Assembly (NCBI GenBank): GCA_024867545.1
Contig: JANFNE010000066.1
Coordinates: forward strand, 248,001 to 312,000
DNA: 64,000 nt
Direction of reading: 5' to 3'
DNA from: Phytopythium helicoides
Lineage: Eukaryota; Oomycota; Peronosporomycetes; Pythiales; Pythiaceae
The position numbers and the translations under genes are program-made. This document shows positions 55,641 to 64,000 of this stretch, piece by piece; the stretch's first letter is position 1; each line of letters starts with the position of its first letter. Under the pieces are notes generated by a model. It had not been told where the DNA came from. It saw only the letters and a list, made by a program, of their open reading frames with translations, and made no database searches.

Positions 55641-58600
55641 CTTGGGTGACGAGTCCAACATGACATGGTCGGACGTGGTCGCTTCCACACCTCTAGACAT
55701 GCCACCACAACGGGCGCGCGCGGACGCATCGCGCGCGCTCACATGGAGCTCTTCAAACGGAGGTCCTTGGGTGACGAGTCCAACATGACATGGTCGGACG
55801 TGGTCGCTTCCACACCTCTAGACATGCCACCACAACGGGCGCGCGCGGACGCATCGCGCGCGCTCACATGGAGCTCTTCAAACGGAGGTCCTTGGGTGAC
55901 GAGTCCAACATGACATGGTCGGACGTGGTCGCTTCCACACCTCTAGACATGCCACCACAACGGGCGCGCGCGGACGCATCGCGCGCGCTCACATGGAGCT
56001 CTTCAAACGGAGGTCCTTGGGTGACGAGTCCAACATGACATGGTCGGACGTGGTCGCTTCCACACCTCTAGACATGCCACCACAACGGGCGCGCGCGGAC
56101 GCATCGCGCGCGCTCACATGGAGCTCTTCAAACGGAGGTCCTTGGGTGACGAGTCCAACATGACATGGTCGGACGTGGTCGCTTCCACACCTCTAGACAT
56201 GCCACCACAACGGGCGCGCGCGGACGCATCGCGCGCGCTCACATGGAGCTCTTCAAACGGAGGTCCTTGGGTGACGAGTCCAACATGACATGGTCGGACG
56301 TGGTCGCTTCCACACCTCTAGACATGCCACCACAACGGGCGCGCGCGGACGCATCGCGCGCGCTCACATGGAGCTCTTCAAACGGAGGTCCTTGGGTGAC
56401 GAGTCCAACATGACATGGTCGGACGTGGTCGCTTCCACACCTCTAGACATGCCACCACAACGGGCGCGCGCGGACGCATCGCGCGCGCTCACATGGAGCT
56501 CTTCAAACGGAGGTCCTTGGGTGACGAGTCCAACATGACATGGTCGGACGTGGTCGCTTCCACACCTCTAGACATGCCACCACAACGGGCGCGCGCGGAC
56601 GCATCGCGCGCGCTCACATGGAGCTCTTCAAACGGAGGTCCTTGGGTGACGAGTCCAACATGACATGGTCGGACGTGGTCGCTTCCACACCTCTAGACAT
56701 GCCACCACAACGGGCGCGCGCGGACGCATCGCGCGCGCTCACATGGAGCTCTTCAAACGGAGGTCCTTGGGTGACGAGTCCAACATGACATGGTCGGACG
56801 TGGTCGCTTCCACACCTCTAGACATGCCACCACAATCTGCGCGCGCGGACGCATCGCGCGCGCTCACATGGAGCTCTTCAAACGGAGGTCCTTGGGTGAC
56901 GAGTCCAACATGACATGGTCGGACGTGGTCGCTTCCACACCTCTAGACATGCCACCACAACGGGCGCGCGCGGACGCATCGCGCGCGCTCACATGGAGCT
57001 CTTCAAACGGAGGTCCTTGGGTGACGAGTCCAACATGACATGGTCGGACGTGGTCGCTTCCACACCTCTAGACATGCCACCACAACGGGCGCGCGCGGAC
57101 GCATCGCGCGCGCTCACATGGAGCTCTTCAAACGGAGGTCCTTGGGTGACGAGTCCAACATGACATGGTCGGACGTGGTCGCTTCCACACCTCTAGACAT
57201 GCCACCACAACGGGCGCGCGCGGACGCATCGCGCGCGCTCACATGGAGCTCTTCAAACGGAGGTCCTTGGGTGACGAGTCCAACATGACATGGTCGGACG
57301 TGGTCGCTTCCACACCTCTAGACATGCCACCACAACGGGCGCGCGCGGACGCATCGCGCGCGCTCACATGGAGCTCTTCAAACGGAGGTCCTTGGGTGAC
57401 GAGTCCAACATGACATGGTCGGACGTGGTCGCTTCCACACCTCTAGACATGCCACCACAACGGGCGCGCGCGGACGCATCGCGCGCGCTCACTTGGAGCT
57501 CTTCAAACGGAGGTCCTTGGGTGACGAGTCCAACATGACATGGTCGGACGTGGTCGCTTCCACACCTCTAGACATGCCACCACAACGGGCGCGCGCGGAC
57601 GCATCGCGCGCGCTCACTTGGAGCTCTTCAAACGGAGGTCCTTGGGTGACGAGTCCAACATGACATGGTCGGACGTGGTCGCTTCCACACCTCTAGACAT
57701 GCCACCACAACGGGCGCGCGCGGACGCATCGCGCGCGCTCACATGGAGCTCTTCAAACGGAGGTCCTTGGGTGACGAGTCCAACATGACATGGTCGGACG
57801 TGGTCGCTTCCACACCTCTAGACATGCCACCACAACGGGCGCGCGCGGACGCATCGCGCGCGCTCACTTGGAGTTGTCCAAATGGAGGTCCTTGGGTGAC
57901 GAGTCCAACATGACATGGTCGGACGTGGTCGCTTCCACACCTCTAGACATGCCACCACAACGGGCGCGCGCGGACGCATCGCGCGCGCTCACATGGAGCT
58001 CTTCAAACGGAGGTCCTTGGGTGACGAGTCCAACATGACATGGTCGGACGTGGTCGCTTCCACACCTCTAGACATGCCACCACAACGGGCGCGCGCGGAC
58101 GCATCGCGCGCGCTCACATGGAGCTCTTCAAACGGAGGTCCTTGGGTGACGAGTCCAACATGACATGGTCGGACGTGGTCGCTTCCACACCTCTAGACAT
58201 GCCACCACAACGGGCGCGCGCGGACGCATCGCGCGCGCTCACATGGAGCTCTTCAAACGGAGGTCCTTGGGTGACGAGTCCAACATGACATGGTCGGACG
58301 TGGTCGCTTCCACACCTCTAGACATGCCACCACAACGGGCGCGCGCGGACGCATCGCGCGCGCTCACATGGAGCTCTTCAAACGGAGGTCCTTGGGTGAC
58401 GAGTCCAACATGACATGGTCGGACGTGGTCGCTTCCACACCTCTAGACATGCCACCACAACGGGCGCGCGCGGACGCATCGCGCGCGCTCACTTGGAGTT
58501 GTCCAAATGGAGGTCCTTGGGTGACGAGTCCAACATGACATGGTCGGACGTGGTCGCTTCCACACCTCTAGACATGCCACCACAACGGGCGCGCGCGGAC

Positions 58601-59039
58601 GCATCGCGCGCGCTCACATGGAGCTCTTCAAACGGAGGTCCTTGGGTGACGAGTCCAACATGACATGGTCGGACGTGGTCGCTTCCACACCTCTAGACAT
58701 GCCACCACAACGGGCGCGCGCGGACGCATCGCGCGCGCTCACATGGAGCTCTTCAAACGGAGGTCCTTGGGTGACGAGTCCAACATGACATGGTCGGACG
58801 TGGTCGCTTCCACACCTCTAGACATGCCACCACAACGGGCGCGCGCGGACGCATCGCGCGCGCTCACATGGAGCTCTTCAAACGGAGGTCCTTGGGTGAC
58901 GAGTCCAACATGACATGGTCGGACGTGGTCGCTTCCACACCTCTAGACATGCCACCACAACGGGCGCGCGCGGACGCATCGCGCGCGCTCACTTGGAGTC
59001 TTCCAAACGGAGGTCCTTGGGTGACGAGTCCAACATGAC

Positions 59040-62000
59040 ATGGTCGGACGTGGTCGCTTCCACACCTCTAGACATGCCACCACAACGGGCGCGCGCGGAC
59101 GCATCGCGCGCGCTCACTTGGAGCTCTTCAAACGGAGGTCCTTGGGTGACGAGTCCAACATGACATGGTCGGACGTGGTCGCTTCCACACCTCTAGACAT
59201 GCCACCACAACGGGCGCGCGCGGACGCATCGCGCGCGCTCACTTGGAGCTCTTCAAACGGAGGTCCTTGGGTGACGAGTCCAACATGACATGGTCGGACG
59301 TGGTCGCTTCCACACCTCTAGACATGCCACCACAACGGGCGCGCGCGGACGCATCGCGCGCGCTCACTTGGAGCTCTTCAAACGGAGGTCCTTGGGTGAC
59401 GAGTCCAACATGACATGGTCGGACGTGGTCGCTTCCACACCTCTAGACATGCCACCACAACGGGCGCGCGCGGACGCATCGCGCGCGCTCACTTGGAGCT
59501 CTTCAAACGGAGGTCCTTGGGTGACGAGTCCAACATGACATGGTCGGACGTGGTCGCTTCCACACCTCTAGACATGCCACCACAACGGGCGCGCGCGGAC
59601 GCATCGCGCGCGCTCACTTGGAGCTCTTCAAACGGAGGTCCTTGGGTGACGAGTCCAACATGACATGGTCGGACGTGGTCGCTTCCACACCTCTAGACAT
59701 GCCACCACAACGGGCGCGCGCGGACGCATCGCGCGCGCTCACTTGGAGCTCTTCAAACGGAGGTCCTTGGGTGACGAGTCCAACATGACATGGTCGGACG
59801 TGGTCGCTTCCACACCTCTAGACATGCCACCACAACGGGCGCGCGCGGACGCATCGCGCGCGCTCACTTGGAGCTCTTCAAACGGAGGTCCTTGGGTGAC
59901 GAGTCCAACATGACATGGTCGGACGTGGTCGCTTCCACACCTCTAGACATGCCACCACAACGGGCGCGCGCGGACGCATCGCGCGCGCTCACTTGGAGCT
60001 CTTCAAACGGAGGTCCTTGGGTGACGAGTCCAACATGACATGGTCGGACGTGGTCGCTTCCACACCTCTAGACATGCCACCACAACTGGCGCGCGCGGAC
60101 GCATCGCGCGCGCTCACTTGGAGCTCTTCAAACGGAGGTCCTTGGGTGACGAGTCCAACATGACATGGTCGGACGTGGTCGCTTCCACACCTCTAGACAT
60201 GCCACCACAACGGGCGCGCGCGGACGCATCGCGCGCGCTCACTTGGAGCTCTTCAAACGGAGGTCCTTGGGTGACGAGTCCAACATGACATGGTCGGACG
60301 TGGTCGCTTCCACACCTCTAGACATGCCACCACAACGGGCGCGCGCGGACGCATCGCGCGCGCTCACTTGGAGCTCTTCAAACGGAGGTCCTTGGGTGAC
60401 GAGTCCAACATGACATGGTCGGACGTGGTCGCTTCCACACCTCTAGACATGCCACCACAACGGGCGCGCGCGGACGCATCGCGCGCGCTCACTTGGAGCT
60501 CTTCAAACGGAGGTCCTTGGGTGACGAGTCCAACATGACATGGTCGGACGTGGTCGCTTCCACACCTCTAGACATGCCACCACAACGGGCGCGCGCGGAC
60601 GCATCGCGCGCGCTCACTTGGAGCTCTTCAAACGGAGGTCCTTGGGTGACGAGTCCAACATGACATGGTCGGACGTGGTCGCTTCCACACCTCTAGACAT
60701 GCCACCACAACGGGCGCGCGCGGACGCATCGCGCGCGCTCACTTGGAGCTCTTCAAACGGAGGTCCTTGGGTGACGAGTCCAACATGACATGGTCGGACG
60801 TGGTCGCTTCCACACCTCTAGACATGCCACCACAACGGGCGCGCGCGGACGCATCGCGCGCGCTCACTTGGAGCTCTTCAAACGGAGGTCCTTGGGTGAC
60901 GAGTCCAACATGACATGGTCGGACGTGGTCGCTTCCACACCTCTAGACATGCCACCACAACGGGCGCGCGCGGACGCATCGCGCGCGCTCACTTGGAGCT
61001 CTTCAAACGGAGGTCCTTGGGTGACGAGTCCAACATGACATGGTCGGACGTGGTCGCTTCCACACCTCTAGACATGCCACCACAACGGGCGCGCGCGGAC
61101 GCATCGCGCGCGCTCACTTGGAGCTCTTCAAACGGAGGTCCTTGGGTGACGAGTCCAACATGACATGGTCGGACGTGGTCGCTTCCACACCTCTAGACAT
61201 GCCACCACAACGGGCGCGCGCGGACGCATCGCGCGCGCTCACTTGGAGCTCTTCAAACGGAGGTCCTTGGGTGACGAGTCCAACATGACATGGTCGGACG
61301 TGGTCGCTTCCACACCTCTAGACATGCCACCACAACGGGCGCGCGCGGACGCATCGCGCGCGCTCACTTGGAGCTCTTCAAACGGAGGTCCTTGGGTGAC
61401 GAGTCCAACATGACATGGTCGGACGTGGTCGCTTCCACACCTCTAGACATGCCACCACAACGGGCGCGCGCGGACGCATCGCGCGCGCTCACTTGGAGCT
61501 CTTCAAACGGAGGTCCTTGGGTGACGAGTCCAACATGACATGGTCGGACGTGGTCGCTTCCACACCTCTAGACATGCCACCACAACGGGCGCGCGCGGAC
61601 GCATCGCGCGCGCTCACTTGGAGCTCTTCAAACGGAGGTCCTTGGGTGACGAGTCCAACATGACATGGTCGGACGTGGTCGCTTCCACACCTCTAGACAT
61701 GCCACCACAACGGGCGCGCGCGGACGCATCGCGCGCGCTCACTTGGAGCTCTTCAAACGGAGGTCCTTGGGTGACGAGTCCAACATGACATGGTCGGACG
61801 TGGTCGCTTCCACACCTCTAGACATGCCACCACAACGGGCGCGCGCGGACGCATCGCGCGCGCTCACTTGGAGCTCTTCAAACGGAGGTCCTTGGGTGAC
61901 GAGTCCAACATGACATGGTCGGACGTGGTCGCTTCCACACCTCTAGACATGCCACCACAACGGGCGCGCGCGGACGCATCGCGCGCGCTCACTTGGAGCT

Positions 62001-64000
62001 CTTCAAACGGAGGTCCTTGGGTGACGAGTCCAACATGACATGGTTGGACGTGGTCGCTTCCACACCTCTAGACATGCCACCACAACGGGCGCGCGCGGAC
62101 GCATCGCGCGCGCTCACTTGGAGCTCTTCAAACGGAGGTCCTTGGGTGACGAGTCCAACATGACATGGTTGGACGTGGTCGCTTCCACACCTCTAGACAT
62201 GCCACCACAACGGGCGCGCGCGGACGCATCGCGCGCGCTCACTTGGAGCTCTTCAAACGGAGGTCCTTGGGTGACGAGTCCAACATGACATGGTCGGACG
62301 TGGTCGCTTCCACACCTCTAGACATGCCACCACAACGGGCGCGCGCGGACGCATCGCGCGCGCTCACTTGGAGCTCTTCAAACGGAGGTCCTTGGGTGAC
62401 GAGTCCAACATGACATGGTCGGACGTGGTCGCTTCCACACCTCTAGACATGCCACCACAACGGGCGCGCGCGGACGCATCGCGCGCGCTCACTTGGAGCT
62501 CTTCAAACGGAGGTCCTTGGGTGACGAGTCCAACATGACATGGTTGGACGTGGTCGCTTCCACACCTCTAGACATGCCACCACAACGGGCGCGCGCGGAC
62601 GCATCGCGCGCGCTCACTTGGAGCTCTTCAAACGGAGGTCCTTGGGTGACGAGTCCAACATGACATGGTTGGACGTGGTCGCTTCCACACCTCTAGACAT
62701 GCCACCACAACGGGCGCGCGCGGACGCATCGCGCGCGCTCACTTGGAGCTCTTCAAACGGAGGTCCTTGGGTGACGAGTCCAACATGACATGGTCGGACG
62801 TGGTCGCTTCCACACCTCTAGACATGCCACCACAACGGGCGCGCGCGGACGCATCGCGCGCGCTCACTTGGAGCTCTTCAAACGGAGGTCCTTGGGTGAC
62901 GAGTCCAACATGACATGGTTGGACGTGGTCGCTTCCACACCTCTAGACATGCCACCACAACGGGCGCGCGCGGACGCATCGCGCGCGCTCACTTGGAGCT
63001 CTTCAAACGGAGGTCCTTGGGTGACGAGTCCAACATGACATGGTCGGACGTGGTCGCTTCCACACCTCTAGACATGCCACCACAACGGGCGCGCGCGGAC
63101 GCATCGCGCGCGCTCACTTGGAGCTCTTCAAACGGAGGTCCTTGGGTGACGAGTCCAACATGACATGGTCGGACGTGGTCGCTTCCACACCTCTAGACAT
63201 GCCACCACAACGGGCGCGCGCGGACGCATCGCGCGCGCTCACTTGGAGCTCTTCAAACGGAGGTCCTTGGGTGACGAGTCCAACATGACATGGTCGGACG
63301 TGGTCGCTTCCACACCTCTAGACATGCCACCACAACGGGCGCGCGCGGACGCATCGCGCGCGCTCACTTGGAGCTCTTCAAACGGAGGTCCTTGGGTGAC
63401 GAGTCCAACATGACATGGTTGGACGTGGTCGCTTCCACACCTCTAGACATGCCACCACAACGGGCGCGCGCGGACGCATCGCGCGCGCTCACTTGGAGCT
63501 CTTCAAACGGAGGTCCTTGGGTGACGAGTCCAACATGACATGGTTGGACGTGGTCGCTTCCACACCTCTAGACATGCCACCACAACGGGCGCGCGCGGAC
63601 GCATCGCGCGCGCTCACTTGGAGCTCTTCAAACGGAGGTCCTTGGGTGACGAGTCCAACATGACATGGTCGGACGTGGTCGCTTCCACACCTCTAGACAT
63701 GCCACCACAACGGGCGCGCGCGGACGCATCGCGCGCGCTCACTTGGAGCTCTTCAAACGGAGGTCCTTGGGTGACGAGTCCAACATGACATGGTTGGACG
63801 TGGTCGCTTCCACACCTCTAGACATGCCACCACAACGGGCGCGCGCGGACGCATCGCGCGCGCTCACTTGGAGCTCTTCAAACGGAGGTCCTTGGGTGAC
63901 GAGTCCAACATGACATGGTTGGACGTGGTCGCTTCCACACCTCTAGACATGCCACCACAACGGGCGCGCGCGGACGCATCGCGCGCGCTCACTTGGAGCT
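59040..64000 (+). repeat. homogenised satellite block with CTTGG variant
   Basis: From about 59.04 kb to the window end essentially every unit carries CACTTGGAGCTC rather than CACATGGAGCTC, and the other variants of the left part are absent. From 62.0 kb a second variant (ATGGTTGGACG) appears in an interspersed pattern. This is a younger, more uniform block than 42-59 kb. Confidence 0.85.

Larger units (their letters stand above)
41938..64000 (+). repeat. 125-bp satellite array, about 176 units, continuing past the window
   Basis: Head-to-tail units of exactly 125 bp; a fixed landmark (the ATGGTCGG junction) recurs every 125 bp from 42040 to 63915, so no indel occurs in at least 175 consecutive units. 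The unit starts CTCTAGACATGCCACCACAA and contains a GC dyad (nine-base arms of alternating GC around GACGCAT), a GAGCTC site and CGTGGTCGCTTCCACAC. Units differ at a handful of positions (CGGG or TCTG; CATGG, CATAG or CTTGG; CTCTTC or GTTGTC; GAGTC or GAGTT; TCGG or TTGG). Because 125 is not a multiple of three, the repeated short reading frames are not coding. The right end is not reached. Confidence 0.99.

Noticed and set aside
42040..63913. An 82-residue reading frame recurring every 125 bp, as if a tandem protein family
   Set aside because: It is a product of the satellite itself. 125 is not divisible by 3, successive copies fall in different frames and overlap, and variants include stops (CATAG). 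No coding constraint is visible.
41938..64000. CRISPR array
   Set aside because: Units are contiguous near-identical repeats with no unique spacers, and the DNA is eukaryotic.

Overview
The window is nuclear DNA of a eukaryote, most likely an oomycete. The reasons are tightly packed genes, many GT-AG introns of about 46-130 bp with CTAAC or CTGAC branch sites, a PH-AGC protein kinase, a TKL-like pseudokinase, a centriolar/basal-body protein (CEP20/FOR20, as expected for a lineage with flagellated spores), and chromodomain Gypsy and Copia elements. The species cannot be named from the sequence.

Positions 1-23.5 kb are a gene-dense island of housekeeping genes in mostly alternating orientation: an unidentified gene cut by the left edge (-), WDR43/UTP5 (-), an IQ-motif protein (-), SHQ1 (-), 26S proteasome ATPase RPT6 (+), a PH-AGC kinase (-), a CorA-type Mg2+ transporter (+), ZW10 (-), SMU1 (+), CEP20/FOR20 (-), DDI1 (+) and a TKL-like pseudokinase (-). 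I rebuilt the exon structures by hand; the spliced frames close without stops. Three head-to-head pairs (SHQ1/RPT6, ZW10/SMU1, CEP20/DDI1) share 78-144 bp between start codons. Functional themes are ribosome and snoRNP assembly (WDR43, SHQ1), ubiquitin-proteasome (RPT6, DDI1), splicing (SMU1), vesicle tethering/kinetochore (ZW10) and signalling (kinases).

From about 23.75 kb to the right edge everything is repetitive. The base layer is a 125-bp satellite. It appears as a 79-bp fragment at 23750, one unit at 37028, and an uninterrupted array of about 176 units from 41938 to the window end. Two insertions split it. An old, decayed Copia element (23829-37027) was itself hit by a very young Gypsy chromovirus (27022-34517) with same-length LTRs that read as identical and a 5-bp target duplication, and by an uncharacterised 1.6-kb insert (25056-26682). 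A young intact Copia element (37155-41937, minus strand) has LTRs differing at one position.

The most interesting signals are: (1) a 344-codon antisense ORF overlapping the 3' part of the Gypsy pol gene, predicting a long coiled coil exactly opposite a low-complexity linker of the sense protein; (2) a textbook -1 frameshift signal (A AAA AAC, 8-nt spacer, 9-bp perfect hairpin containing the gag stop) joining gag to pol; (3) a satellite array that keeps an exact 125-bp period over about 22 kb with no indel, carries a GC dyad in every unit and shows local higher-order repeats of 3, 5, 6 and 13 units.
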